64,000 bases of DNA, taken from assembly GCF_004000865.1 (NCBI RefSeq), contig NZ_BIMB01000005.1:1-64000 (forward strand), written 5' to 3'. Positions 44,601 to 53,175 of the stretch are shown piece after piece. The translations under genes were made by a program, and so were the position numbers. Under the pieces are notes generated by a model that worked only from the letters and a program-made list of their open reading frames with translations, was not told the DNA's origin and searched no databases. The DNA comes from Paenibacillus elgii NBRC 100335. Its GTDB lineage: Bacteria; Bacillota; Bacilli; Paenibacillales; NBRC-103111. The stretch's first letter is position 1. The number at the start of each line of letters is the position of its first letter.

Positions 44601-47600
44601 CTGCCGGGCTTGCTCCTCAAACCATCCGTGAATCGTCAAGTCGCGGTCGTACGCGGATTCGGTTTGATTCCGCCCCTCCACCTGCTCCTTTATTTCCGCT
44701 TCCGAAAGCAATCGCAGCTCGGACAGCCGCTTTTCCTCCGAAGCGACTGCATCCTCCAAAATCCGCACATACTGGCTCGCCATCCGCTCGACCGTATCCC
44801 GCACGAACAGATCGGTGCAGTATTGGAAATCGATCCGAAGCGTATCTTCCGTTTCCTCCGCATCAAGCATCAGATCGTACTTGGAGATCGGGTCCACGTA
44901 CCGCTGAACGGTGATTCGGCTCCCTTCGATCGACGGCGTCGTCGTGCGGCCCGTATTTTGCATGACAAACATTGTATCGAAAAGCAGGCTGCGTCCCGGC
45001 ACTCGGGGAATGCGCAGCGACTGCACCAGCCGTTCCAGATCGTAGTCCTGATGCTCGAAGGCGGTAAGCAGAATCGACTTCAGCTCCTGCAAATAGTCGG
45101 CGAACGTCTTGGTCCGCTCCGGGAAGCTCCGGACCGGCAGCGTGTTGACGAACATGCCGATCAGCGGCTGCAGTTCGGTTTGCGGGCGGCTGGCGACAGG
45201 AACGCCGACGATGATGTCCTCCTGGCCGGAATACCGGGCAAGCAGCACTTTGTAAGCAGCGAGCAGGATCATGTACATGGTGGTGTCCGTCCGAAGGGCG
45301 AACTGCTTCAAGCGCGCTGTCAATCCGGCATCCAGCCGAAGCGGGTAAGTGTCGCCCTTAAAGCTTTGGAAGCCCGGTCTTTCCTTGTCGGTCGGCAGCT
45401 GCAGGACTGGGAGCTCCCCGGACAAGGCCGCCATCCAATACTCGCGCTGCTCCGCCTCCTCCTCCGATTTGCGGCCGTTCAGCCAGAAGGCATAATCTTT
45501 GAATTGAATCGTCGGGCTAGGCAGCTCCTCCCCCCGGTACAATCGGCTCCATTCCTCGAAAAACACATGCATCGAAACGCCGTCCACAATAATATGGTGA
45601 AAATCCAGCATCATAAAATGCAGCTCCTCGGAGCAGCTAATGAGCCCGGCCCGGAATAACGGCGACTTCCCGAGATCGAAGGGAACGACGAACGCGGACA
45701 TCAGCCGCTCCGCCTCTTCTTCCGCCGCCGCATGAAACTGCATTTGAAACGCCGCACGGGGCCAGATGGTCTGCGCAAGCTCCCCGTCCACCCATGCGAA
45801 AGCCGTACGGAGCGATTCGTGACGCTCGATCATTTGCTCGAAAGTCCGCTCCATCCGCCGCCGGTCGACGCTCCCTTCGATCTTGAGCAGCAGCGGAGTG
45901 TTATAGGCCGTCCCCACCTGCTCCACCTGCCCGATGAAGAAGAGGCGCTTTTGCGCCGGATGAAGGGGGTAATGCTCCCGCTCGGGCGCCTTTTCAATCG
46001 CCTGACTGCCTCCGGTCGGCTTGTCCGCTTGACCGATCCGCTCCGCCTGCTTCCGGATCGTCACATGCTCGAACAACTCCGCAATCGACAGCCGGACGCC
46101 GAAGTGCTGTTCGATCTGTCCGCGCAGGACGGCGGCATGCAGCGAGTGGCCTCCGGCGTCGAAGAAGCGGTCATGAACGCCGACCGTCCGCAAGCCGAGC
46201 AGCTCCTTCCACAGCTCCGCCAGTCCCCGTTCCGTCTCGCTATCCGGAGGCGCGTAAGAAGCCGACTCCGCTTCTCTCTCAGGCTCGGGCAGCGCGCGCC
46301 AGTCGACCTTGCCGTTCGCATTCACAGGTAGCCTCGGAAGCATGACGAACCAGGACGGAATCATGTAATCCGGCAGCTGCTCCGCCAGAAACGACGACAG
46401 CTCGCTGCGGGCGAAGGGCTCTTCGGATACGACATATGCGCATAGGTACGCACGGCCGGCGTCGTCTTCGCGCGCGATCACGATGCAATCAAGCACCCGG
46501 TCGTGCAGCCGGAGCCGATGCTCGATTTCGCCGGTCTCGACCCGAAAACCGCGTATTTTCACCTGATGATCGAGGCGTCCCACGTATTCGACGGACCCGT
46601 CCGGCAGCCACCGGGCCAAGTCCCCCGTCCGGTACAGCCGCTCCCCCTCGCGGAACGGATGGGCAACGAATTTCTCCTCCGTCAGCTGCGGCCGGTTCAA
46701 ATATCCTCGGGCCAGGCCGATGCCGGAAATGCATAATTCCCCGGGAACCCCTACCGGCTGCGGCTCGCCGCAGGCATCCAAAATATACAGCCGAACGTTA
46801 TTCAGCGGCTTCCCGATCGGAATATTATCCGAGTGCGCCGTAACAAGCTGCGTCGTGGTGAAGATCGTATTTTCGGTAGGCCCGTATACGTTATAAATAA
46901 GGTAGCTTTGCGGGTGGAATGTCTTCAGCTTCTCTCCACCCGTCATCAGCACGCGAAGCGAGCGATTGGGAAGCTTCATAAAGTGCTCGCCGAGCTGGGT
47001 CGGCAAGAAGCTGACGGTAATGCCATGTTGGTTGAAATACTCGTTCAGCTCCACAGCATCCAGCCGGATATGCTCGGGAATGACATGAACCGCCGCCCCG
47101 GAAATCAGATAGGGGAATATTTCCAGTATCGAGGCATCGAACCCGACACTGCAATATTTGCTGCTGCGATCCTCCATCGTGATCTGAAAATGCGAGCAAT
47201 GCCATTCGCAAAAATTGACCAGCGACCGGTGCTCGATCAGCGTGCCTTTCGGCTGCCCGGTGGAGCCGGACGTATAGATGACATAAGCCAAGTCCGATGG
47301 TCCTGCAAGCTCCGGCAAAGGGGACGAGTCCACATCATGCATCTGCAGGTCTGCAAGATCGACAATCTGTCCATGAAAGGCAAATGGAAGCTCCGACTGC
47401 CCTTCCGTGAGAAGCAGCTTCGCTCCGCTATCCTCCAAAATGTAGCGTATGCGGTCCAGGGGATAATTCGGATCAATCGGCACATAGGCGGCGCCCGCTT
47501 TCAGAACCGCCAGCATACCGGCGAACATCGACAGCGTGGGGCGAGTCATGACGGCGACAAGGGTATTTGCTTCTTGTGCGCCGAGTTCTGCCAGCGTTCT

Positions 47601-48470
47601 GGCTATCCGGTTCGATTGCTCGTCGAGCTGCCGATAAGTCAAGCGGCCGGTCCCGTCGACGATCGCGGGGCGATCCGGCGTACGCCGCGCCTGCTCCGCA
47701 AACAGCCGGTGAATGGTCGCATCGGAGGAAAAAGGAACATCCGTTTGATTGAACCCGACCAGCAGCTGCTCTCTCTCGTCTTGACTCAGCAAAGCGATGC
47801 GGCCGACAGACGTATGGGGAGATTCGATCCAAGCCATGACGATATTTTCCAAATGCCCCAGCAGCCTGCGGATCGTTGTCGGCTGAAACGCGTCCGGCTT
47901 GTACTCCGCGCGGACTTCAAGAACGTCCGACAGCACGAACCGGATCGCAAGGTCGCATCCCGGAATGGCCTGCCACGTCCGGACGGCGCCGGGAGCTTCC
48001 ACGGCTGCGGCCGTATTGAAAGGGAGCTGCGGCGAGGCGGACCCGCTCAGGTCGCGAAGCTCGCTGCGTGTAAGCGCGTAAGCCTTCTCTTGGGCCAGCG
48101 TATCCTCCGCCCGGGCGACCAGCAATTCGAGCGGCAGCGAAGCTGCGCCTGCGATTCGGGCAAGGATGATCCGGTCTTCCTCGGGCGTGACCGCCGCAAA
48201 CCGTACCTCTTCGGTACGCAAATAGCGCTGCAGCAATACGGCCCACGCCGTATAAAGTACGGTGCTTACTTGGACCCGATGCAAGCCGCAAAGCTGACGC
48301 AAACGATCGGACGGCGCATTTTCGAACGTGTGATTAAGTGTCCGATACGCATCCGTGTCGCCCGCCGGACCGCGATCCAAACGGAGAACGGTTGCTTCCT
48401 CCGCGTCCTGCATCTCCGTTATCCAGCGGTCAACAACGCTGATCGTCCCTTCATCCAATTTCTGTGACAT
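41655..48470 (-). CDS. Two-module NRPS with terminal reductase (A-T-C-A-T-R)
   Basis: 2271 residues from the ATG at 48470 (GGGAGGG upstream). Domains: a degenerate C-like segment (1-~245, no HHxxxDG); A1 (~250-745, TSGSTGQPKGT near 400); T1 (GGHSL, Ser near 774); C (~825-1260, HHIIVDG near 957); A2 (~1280-1770, TSGTTGKPKG near 1423); T2 (GGHSL, Ser near 1819); and a thioester reductase (~1900-2271, TGATGYLG, YAKSK near 2070). By hand, the ten pocket residues are D-A-L-F-M-G-V-I-F-K for A1 (branched aliphatic-like) and D-V-Q-F-I-A-H-V-A-K for A2 (proline-like). The expected release product is a dipeptide aldehyde. The layout equals that of AusA-type pyrazinone synthetases. No phosphopantetheinyl transferase is nearby. 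Confidence 0.93.
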   Translation of the reverse strand: MSQKLDEGTISVVDRWITEMQDAEEATVLRLDRGPAGDTDAYRTLNHTFENAPSDRLRQLCGLHRVQVSTVLYTAWAVLLQRYLRTEEVRFAAVTPEEDRIILARIAGAASLPLELLVARAEDTLAQEKAYALTRSELRDLSGSASPQLPFNTAAAVEAPGAVRTWQAIPGCDLAIRFVLSDVLEVRAEYKPDAFQPTTIRRLLGHLENIVMAWIESPHTSVGRIALLSQDEREQLLVGFNQTDVPFSSDATIHRLFAEQARRTPDRPAIVDGTGRLTYRQLDEQSNRIARTLAELGAQEANTLVAVMTRPTLSMFAGMLAVLKAGAAYVPIDPNYPLDRIRYILEDSGAKLLLTEGQSELPFAFHGQIVDLADLQMHDVDSSPLPELAGPSDLAYVIYTSGSTGQPKGTLIEHRSLVNFCEWHCSHFQITMEDRSSKYCSVGFDASILEIFPYLISGAAVHVIPEHIRLDAVELNEYFNQHGITVSFLPTQLGEHFMKLPNRSLRVLMTGGEKLKTFHPQSYLIYNVYGPTENTIFTTTQLVTAHSDNIPIGKPLNNVRLYILDACGEPQPVGVPGELCISGIGLARGYLNRPQLTEEKFVAHPFREGERLYRTGDLARWLPDGSVEYVGRLDHQVKIRGFRVETGEIEHRLRLHDRVLDCIVIAREDDAGRAYLCAYVVSEEPFARSELSSFLAEQLPDYMIPSWFVMLPRLPVNANGKVDWRALPEPEREAESASYAPPDSETERGLAELWKELLGLRTVGVHDRFFDAGGHSLHAAVLRGQIEQHFGVRLSIAELFEHVTIRKQAERIGQADKPTGGSQAIEKAPEREHYPLHPAQKRLFFIGQVEQVGTAYNTPLLLKIEGSVDRRRMERTFEQMIERHESLRTAFAWVDGELAQTIWPRAAFQMQFHAAAEEEAERLMSAFVVPFDLGKSPLFRAGLISCSEELHFMMLDFHHIIVDGVSMHVFFEEWSRLYRGEELPSPTIQFKDYAFWLNGRKSEEEAEQREYWMAALSGELPVLQLPTDKERPGFQSFKGDTYPLRLDAGLTARLKQFALRTDTTMYMILLAAYKVLLARYSGQEDIIVGVPVASRPQTELQPLIGMFVNTLPVRSFPERTKTFADYLQELKSILLTAFEHQDYDLERLVQSLRIPRVPGRSLLFDTMFVMQNTGRTTTPSIEGSRITVQRYVDPISKYDLMLDAEETEDTLRIDFQYCTDLFVRDTVERMASQYVRILEDAVASEEKRLSELRLLSEAEIKEQVEGRNQTESAYDRDLTIHGWFEEQARQTPDRPAVVFGDEALTYRQLNERANRLAAALIRHGVQPEQLVGLMTERSPDMIVGLLGILKAGGAYLPIDPDYPADRIKYMLDNSRARLLLTQTHLKDRVEFDGMMLCLDTDAAYKEAADNSPPRSRASHLLYVIYTSGTTGKPKGVMIEHRNMVNLLHHQFRHTNVDYSGSVLQFTTLSFDVSSQEIWSTLLAGGALHLVTNETRRSPDKLLRLIEERRIHVLFMPVSYLKLILNESAYANKLPVSVRHIITAGEPLAVPDKFKAHLQRHQIFLHNHYGPSETHVATAHTIDPNGPIPELPPIGRPIANTSIYLLNDRLQVQPFGVPGELYITGDGVGRGYFNDERLTAEKFVPDPFAGEGRMYKTGDLARWTPEGTLEFLGRLDHQVKIRGYRIELGEIENALLSHPSIREAIVVAREEGGGKELCAYFAVTEELPVMAVREHLSKALPEYMLPSYFVPLKSMPLTPNGKIDRRALPEPNPGERTAAKRERVAPRTDIERRIATVWEQLLNISGIGIHDNFFKLGGHSLKAAAMTARLQQDLDIGVNDVFEHQTIASLSAKVKLKANYLTAKLEQLKTVRRDDAMERFDEEIAVYRARNEQYARLDLTRDSGYNDILLTGATGYLGIHLLRELLAGTAATVHVLVRAATEAEARERLLAKLAFYFAGDAMEAQLDRRIRIYRGDLSRESLGLAEEAYLELASTVDCIVHSAATVKHYGSYSHFESHNIASTERLLAFAGTHRAKDVHHISTLGVATGHIPGQAAAYFTEYDLDRGQQYENYYAKSKFEAEKRVVQARAQGLRTSIYRIGNLVFQSDTGKFQQNIEENAFYATLKSFVRLGMVPRLEADIDFSCVDRVSEAIVQLMKPAALRDEIFHLYNPHYESMHRVLADGRSGGRMASGTLDEFIDYMKSRYEEGFCREEIESLMLHYGWLEQQEQTRFTLASEKTVLLLKKLGFEWRVISDKQMDDMMRYCRDVGFI

Positions 48471-48508
48471 CCTCTTATTCCCTCCCGAATTCAATTGGTT
48501 ATGAAGAC

Positions 48509-48543
48509 AAAAAGCAACCCGTTCCAAATCCGAAACGAGTTGC
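48509..48543 (-). terminator. Terminator within the NRPS leader (attenuator candidate)
   Basis: On the minus strand GCAACTCGTT / AACGGGTTGC (a near-complete stem) is followed by TTTTTGTC. It lies between the promoter and the NRPS start codon, so it could only act as a regulated attenuator. Confidence 0.7.
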
Positions 48544-48565
48544 TGTTCAAAACGAAGGCGTTTCC

Positions 48566-48620
48566 TGCAACCGTCAGGCCCGTGCGTTGACGCATACGGC
48601 CCTCCATGACTCCCCCTGCA
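48566..48620 (-). ncRNA. Structured leader element upstream of the NRPS
   Basis: A nested fold lies 5' of the leader terminator: TGCA...TGCA outermost, then GTCA/TGAC, AGGGCC/GGGCCT and GCGT-CA-ACGC at the tip. It could be the antiterminator or sensing part of an attenuation switch. The T-box consensus GGTGG-type element is not seen. Confidence 0.4.
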
Positions 48621-48704
48621 ATGAAATGACGGAGCCCTTTTTATTCAATTCGTTGAACTATCGATTCATGTCGAATCGTTAAATAATATTGCGTATACAG
48701 TTAT

Positions 48705-48732
48705 ATTTTACCATATTTCGTCGAATTTCCAA
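48705..48732 (-). promoter_or_regulatory. Promoter of the NRPS gene
   Basis: TTGGAA (48727-48732), 16 bases, then TAAAAT (48705-48710) on the minus strand, giving a leader of about 225 nt. Confidence 0.5.
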
Positions 48733-48880
48733 ATACTTTTTAAGGATTCATCCGTTATCTCCGGAACCGCGCTGTCTGTGCAAACCATCCAACGCGAATG
48801 TGATAAATACCACTTTCGTTCCCCTTTTTTTGCGGTAAAATGAGACGACAGGAGAAACTGGGCGTTAGCACACCGTTGAT

Positions 48881-48896
48881 TGTGAATATTTTCACA
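48881..48896. promoter_or_regulatory. FNR/CRP-type box before the formate/nitrite channel gene
   Basis: TGTGA-ATATTT-TCACA is a perfect palindrome of the FNR type, 27 bases before the ATG at 48924. A TAAAAT box at 48835-48840 could be the promoter, putting the site downstream of the start of transcription. Confidence 0.6.
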
Positions 48897-48923
48897 AATA
48901 GAATGGAAAGGTCGTGTCACGAC

Positions 48924-49781
48924 ATGTCGTATCGCAAACCGGAAGAAATTGCGCATATTACCGCAGCCATGGGCGAGAAGAAAGCGAATATGCGTCCACT
49001 GCAAGCTTGTACGCTGGGCTTTTTGGCAGGGGCTTTTATCGCTCTAGGCTTTCTTCTATATCTGAGAGTAGCTGCGAGCGTTCCTGCGGCTTGGAGTGGG
49101 CTCGGCTCCTTTCTGGGCGCGGCGTTGTTCCCCATTGGCCTGATCCTCACCATTATTGCCGGGGGCGAGCTGCTAACTGGAAACATGATGGCGGTGCCGC
49201 TCGCACGACTCCAAGGTAAAATTACGACGAAGCAGCTCGCCGTCAACTGGCTGCTGATTACGCTATCCAACTTTGCCGGGGCGCTCTTTGTCGCTTACCT
49301 GTTCGGTCACGTTGTCGGCTTGACGGAAGCGGAGCCGTACTTGTCCAAACTGGTCAAGGTGGCAGGCGCCAAGCTTGACGAGAGCTTCCTTCAAGCCTTT
49401 ATTTCGGGGATCGGCTGCAACTGGCTTGTCGCCTTGGCCGTCTGGCTCGCCTACGGCGCAGACGACGTCGCGGGCAAAATGCTCGGCATCTGGTTCCCGA
49501 CGATGACCTTCGTCGCCATCGGCTTCCAACACGTCGTCGCAAACATGTTCCTGATCCCTGCCGCGATCTTCGCGGGGCACTATACGTGGTGGGAGTACTT
49601 GGGCAACTTTGTCCCCGTCTTTCTCGGTAATGCCGTCGGAGGCAGTGTATTCGTCGCCACCGCCTATTGGATAGCGTATCTGAGAACCAAAGAAAAATCC
49701 GTGCTAAACCGAGAATCGGCTCTTCCGCAGCCGCAGACTCGACCGACGGGTGAACGAGCGGTGGCGGAAGGTAAGGCCTGA
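48924..49781 (+). CDS. Formate/nitrite transporter family channel
   Basis: 285 residues from the ATG at 48924. Six membrane helices and the family features LGFLAGAFIALGFLLYL, GGELLTGNMM, GIGCNWLVALAVWLAYGADDVAGK and GFQHVVANMFLIP (with the central His) identify a FocA/NirC-type pentameric channel for formate, nitrite or similar anions. It is divergent from the NRPS gene. The perfect FNR-type box upstream fits control by oxygen. Confidence 0.92.
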   Translation: MSYRKPEEIAHITAAMGEKKANMRPLQACTLGFLAGAFIALGFLLYLRVAASVPAAWSGLGSFLGAALFPIGLILTIIAGGELLTGNMMAVPLARLQGKITTKQLAVNWLLITLSNFAGALFVAYLFGHVVGLTEAEPYLSKLVKVAGAKLDESFLQAFISGIGCNWLVALAVWLAYGADDVAGKMLGIWFPTMTFVAIGFQHVVANMFLIPAAIFAGHYTWWEYLGNFVPVFLGNAVGGSVFVATAYWIAYLRTKEKSVLNRESALPQPQTRPTGERAVAEGKA

Positions 49782-49823
49782 AGGAAGCCGGACAGGAGCG
49801 CACCCGCCAACCTCCAGCCAGCT

Positions 49824-50549
49824 TCACACAAGCTTAAGATACAAATCGAACGTTCGACTTAATATATCGCTAACCAGACCAATAAAACGGGTATTATCGC
49901 CTGTCGTGTGAGCGTCATCCAACGCAGAATAATAAGCGAGTCTGTTTTCTTTCTCAACGACAATGGGCGGATACCCGTTCTTCATTAACTCAAAATTCAA
50001 CAATAATCGCGCCGTCCGACCGTTCCCGTCGATGAACGGATGAATTTTCACAAAGTCGCTATGCACCATTGCCGCTTTGGCTACAGGGTGGAGCTGCTCC
50101 CCCTCACTATCGTACCATTGGATGAATTGCTCCATGGCAAGGGGAACCTGCAGGGCGTCCGGCGGAATATGCCTGGCTCCGCTGATCAGCACATTTTCCT
50201 TCCGGTAAATGCCTGCAAAATCATCCTGAATTCCTTTGAGGATCAGCCGATGAATACTTTTGATTTGCCACTCGGATAAAGGTTCCTGTCTTCGAACAAT
50301 GTCCTCGACATATAGAATGGCCTCTTTGTGGTTAATGACCTCCAAGTGTTCCTTAATCGTTTTCCCGCCAATTGTGATTCCTTCCAATGCTACCTTTGTT
50401 TCCGAGAGGGTTAATGTATTTCCTTCGATAGCGTTGGAATGATACGTCCAATTCACGATAAGATGCTCCCGGATGCTGCGCAAGGTATGCGTCGGCAGAG
50501 GCCTTTTTTGATCCAATTGACGTTTCTTCTCATCAATAAGCTCGAACAT
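49824..50549 (-). CDS. Fic-domain protein with internal inhibitory helix
   Basis: 241 residues from the ATG at 50549 (GGAG 9 bases upstream). The catalytic motif is HPFIDGNGRTAR, preceded by the flap region. An N-terminal inhibitory motif is seen in TYHSNAIEGNTLTL, where the Glu normally blocks ATP gamma-phosphate (class II, self-inhibited). Such enzymes transfer AMP to target proteins. There is no antitoxin gene next to it, consistent with the built-in inhibitor. It lies 55 bp downstream of an unknown gene in the same direction. Confidence 0.92.
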   Translation of the reverse strand: MFELIDEKKRQLDQKRPLPTHTLRSIREHLIVNWTYHSNAIEGNTLTLSETKVALEGITIGGKTIKEHLEVINHKEAILYVEDIVRRQEPLSEWQIKSIHRLILKGIQDDFAGIYRKENVLISGARHIPPDALQVPLAMEQFIQWYDSEGEQLHPVAKAAMVHSDFVKIHPFIDGNGRTARLLLNFELMKNGYPPIVVEKENRLAYYSALDDAHTTGDNTRFIGLVSDILSRTFDLYLKLV

Positions 50550-50604
50550 GAGCATCCACTCCAAATATAGAATCCATCATTTCTGATGATTGAACGAAAG
50601 AAAC

Positions 50605-51627
50605 CTACCGCATCCCGGCTCCAAAATAATGCAGCATGCTTGCTTTGGCGTCTTCCAACGCGGGCAATTCGTCCGTCAAATAAGCCTGCGGCTCAAAAGC
50701 CCGGAGAACCTGCCGCAAGTAAACGTAAACTTCTTCATTTGTGGCCCATATTTCGCCAGGAACAAGCTTTAGCTGCTCGACCAGCGCAAGAAAAGCATCG
50801 ACAAGCCCGTTCGCTATTTGCGTTTTTTCGCTTAAGCCATGTTTTAAAATTTGCCCCGAGCTCCCGTCTACGATCAGAAACATCTTCGGATAAAAGGGAC
50901 GCTCTCCCTCATCAACAGGTATGGGTGCGAAGAAGCAGTCAATCTCCCAAATGCCCGCCGAACCTTTCGCCGATTTTTTCGCCTTGGTCAAACGAAGCTC
51001 GTCGACCGGGTCAGCTTGCAGCGTAGGCATTTCCTCCAAGGGCTCCGGCTGCAGCCATTGATTCGACCAGACGATCCCGCCTTCGGTTCGGGAAGGCACC
51101 CGGACAAGAAACGTTTCTTCGTCTTCATGAAACAACGCACCCGGGTCATGACGATGCTCCATTGCGATTTCACGCGCCTGCTGAATCGCCCATGTGAAGA
51201 AAAGCGCTTGCTCCTGCGTTAAGACCGGCCACGGCACAAAGCCGGGTTCGTACACCCGCAATGTCGGCCAGGCATGAGCGCCGCGGAATTTGAGCCCAAG
51301 CTCCTTGATTTGTTTCAGCTCCCGCGGATACAGCTCGTCCCGATTGTCGAAGGAAAGCAGCAGAGCATCCTGGGTAAATCTGGGGTCTTCGTCCGATTCG
51401 CCCGAGAACATCCTCATAATTGAATTCAAGCCTTTGGTCCCCATATAAACGGACAGCCCGAAAACCTCGCCTCCGTTGCCTAAAATGCTGCAGTACCCGA
51501 CTTCTCCGCTTTCCGGATTTTTCACGCCGAACATATGCGCGTTGGTCATCCATTCCCAGCACTTGCTTTGCTTGAAAGATATATCCTCTTCGTATAATGA
51601 TTTCCACTGTTCTATCGTAGGATTCAT
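50605..51627 (-). CDS. Hypothetical protein, two-domain, cytoplasmic
   Basis: 340 residues. The N-terminal part (1-~160) reads IEQWKSLYEEDISFKQSKCWEWM, then GYCSILGNGGEVFGLSVYMG and FDNRDELYPRELKQIKELGLKFRG. The C-terminal part (~215-340) reads WEIDCFFAPIPVDEGERPFYPKMFLIVD and ends in a helix. I recall similar two-domain DUF proteins (DUF7309/DUF6930 type) in Bacillales but cannot confirm it. There are no signal or membrane segments. The gene has a GAGGAAG ribosome site and precedes fic. Confidence 0.75.
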   Translation of the reverse strand: MNPTIEQWKSLYEEDISFKQSKCWEWMTNAHMFGVKNPESGEVGYCSILGNGGEVFGLSVYMGTKGLNSIMRMFSGESDEDPRFTQDALLLSFDNRDELYPRELKQIKELGLKFRGAHAWPTLRVYEPGFVPWPVLTQEQALFFTWAIQQAREIAMEHRHDPGALFHEDEETFLVRVPSRTEGGIVWSNQWLQPEPLEEMPTLQADPVDELRLTKAKKSAKGSAGIWEIDCFFAPIPVDEGERPFYPKMFLIVDGSSGQILKHGLSEKTQIANGLVDAFLALVEQLKLVPGEIWATNEEVYVYLRQVLRAFEPQAYLTDELPALEDAKASMLHYFGAGMR

Positions 51628-51669
51628 CGGTACACTTCCTCATTTTCGAAAATGGTAAAAATATCGTCC

Positions 51670-51886
51670 CTATTCGAAAAGTTCTTTGCCCACCATGATT
51701 ATACCATACTTATCCAAATGAGCCTTCTCATAAACTAGAATCGGCTTCTGCAAAATGGAGGCCTGCTGAATCTTCTGAATGCGGTGCCAAAAAATCCGCT
51801 CCTCCCCCGTTCACATATCCCTCCGGCACTTGAATATATTTAGTAACAAGCACTTTTTTCAAGAGCTTGTCAGGTTTAGTTAACAT
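51670..51886 (-). pseudogene. Frameshifted small gene remnant
   Basis: Reading from an ATG at 51886, one frame gives MLTKPDKLLKKVLVTKYIQV and continues PEGYVNGGGA before turning unlike protein. Another frame then continues RIFWHRIQKIQQASILQKPI and LVYEKAHLDKYGIIMVGKEL, to a TAG at 51670. The 217-bp total is one base off a multiple of three, consistent with a single frameshift. No ribosome site is visible. The combined ~72-residue protein is not recognised. It could also be chance. Confidence 0.35.
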
Positions 51887-52014
51887 GCTGTTTTACACGC
51901 TTTATCGTCCATCCGGTCCCCAACACCGTTTAAGCTTTCGACGCCGGCTCAGCCGCTTTTTGACCGCGCTATCGAAGCCAGCTTTGATTCAAAAGCTTTC
52001 AGGAGGTGTTCCGC

Positions 52015-53175
52015 ATGACAGAGCCTTTATTTACCGTATCCCGCGAGGATTGGTCCCTGCACCGCAAAGGATATCAGGATCAAACCCGCCATCAGCAGAA
52101 GGTCCGGGAAGCGATTAAGCAAAATCTGCCTGATCTGGTGACGGACGAAAGCATCATCATGTCGGACGGTAAACAAATCGTCAAAGTGCCCATCCGCAGT
52201 CTGGATGAGTACCGTTTCCGCTATAACTACAACAAGAGCAAGCATGTGGGGCAAGGCGACGGGGATAGCCAGGTCGGCGACGTGCTCGGGGTAGACCCGC
52301 AGCCCGCTTCCGGTCCGGGCAAGGGCGAGGGCGCCGGTAACCAGCCGGGAGACGACTATTATGATGCCGAGGTGCAGATGGAGGAGCTGCAGTCCCTGCT
52401 CTTCGAGGAGCTGGAGCTGCCGAACCTGCAGCAGAAGGAAAAGCATAATGTCACAACCAAAGAAATCGTTTTCAACGACATCCGTAAAAAAGGAATTATG
52501 TCCAACATCGACAAGAAGCGGACGATTCTCGAAAATCTGAAACGGAACGCCACCTCGGGGGTCCCCGGCATTCATCATATCAGCCCGGACGATCTGCGCT
52601 ACAAGACGTGGGACGAAATCGTCACCCCTCACTCGAACGCGCTGGTGCTCGCGATGATGGACACGTCCGGCAGTATGGGGTCCTTCGAAAAATATATCGC
52701 GCGCAGCTTCTTCTTCTGGATGACTCGATTCCTGCGGACGAAATACGAGCAGGTGGAAATCATTTTCATCGCCCACCATACCGAGGCCAAGCAAGTGACA
52801 GAAGAGGAATTTTTCACCAAAGGCGAAAGCGGCGGTACGATCTGCTCTTCGGCCTATCAGCTTGCGGTCGACTTGATCGATCGGAGCTATCCGCCGTCCC
52901 GCTTCAATATATATCCGTTTCATTTCTCCGACGGCGATAACCTGACATCGGACAACGAGCGGTGTGTGCGGCTGATCGGCGAGTTAATCAAGCGGGCGAA
53001 CCTGTTCGGATACGGCGAAGTAAATCAATATAACCGCAGCAGCACGTTGATGTCCGCTTACCGGAACATTCACGATCCGAAATTCGTGCACTACGTCATT
53101 CGTGAGAAAGGCGAAGTGTACAAGGCGCTCAAAACCTTTTTCCCGAAGGGTGCGGAGGGGAGGATCGCTCAGTGA
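52015..53175 (+). CDS. yhbH: YhbH/YeaH family sporulation protein
   Basis: 386 residues from the ATG at 52015 (AGGAGG 8 bases upstream). It contains the long basic start [18 protein letters not shown], a Gly-rich linker near 85-120 and a von Willebrand-like domain with the metal site MMDTSGSMG. In B. subtilis yhbH is expressed in sporulation; its E. coli relative YeaH works with the kinase YeaG and SpoVR-like YcgB. Here SpoVR follows with a 4-base overlap, while the PrkA kinase gene is not in the window. Confidence 0.93.
   Translation: MTEPLFTVSREDWSLHRKGYQDQTRHQQKVREAIKQNLPDLVTDESIIMSDGKQIVKVPIRSLDEYRFRYNYNKSKHVGQGDGDSQVGDVLGVDPQPASGPGKGEGAGNQPGDDYYDAEVQMEELQSLLFEELELPNLQQKEKHNVTTKEIVFNDIRKKGIMSNIDKKRTILENLKRNATSGVPGIHHISPDDLRYKTWDEIVTPHSNALVLAMMDTSGSMGSFEKYIARSFFFWMTRFLRTKYEQVEIIFIAHHTEAKQVTEEEFFTKGESGGTICSSAYQLAVDLIDRSYPPSRFNIYPFHFSDGDNLTSDNERCVRLIGELIKRANLFGYGEVNQYNRSSTLMSAYRNIHDPKFVHYVIREKGEVYKALKTFFPKGAEGRIAQ

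Noticed and set aside
46833..48467. 544-residue open frame opposite the NRPS
   Set aside because: It is antisense to adenylation-domain motifs; the Arg-rich composition is typical of a shadow frame.
48509..48710. T-box riboswitch in the NRPS leader
   Set aside because: The conserved T-box bulge sequence preceding the terminator could not be found, so the element is left unclassified.
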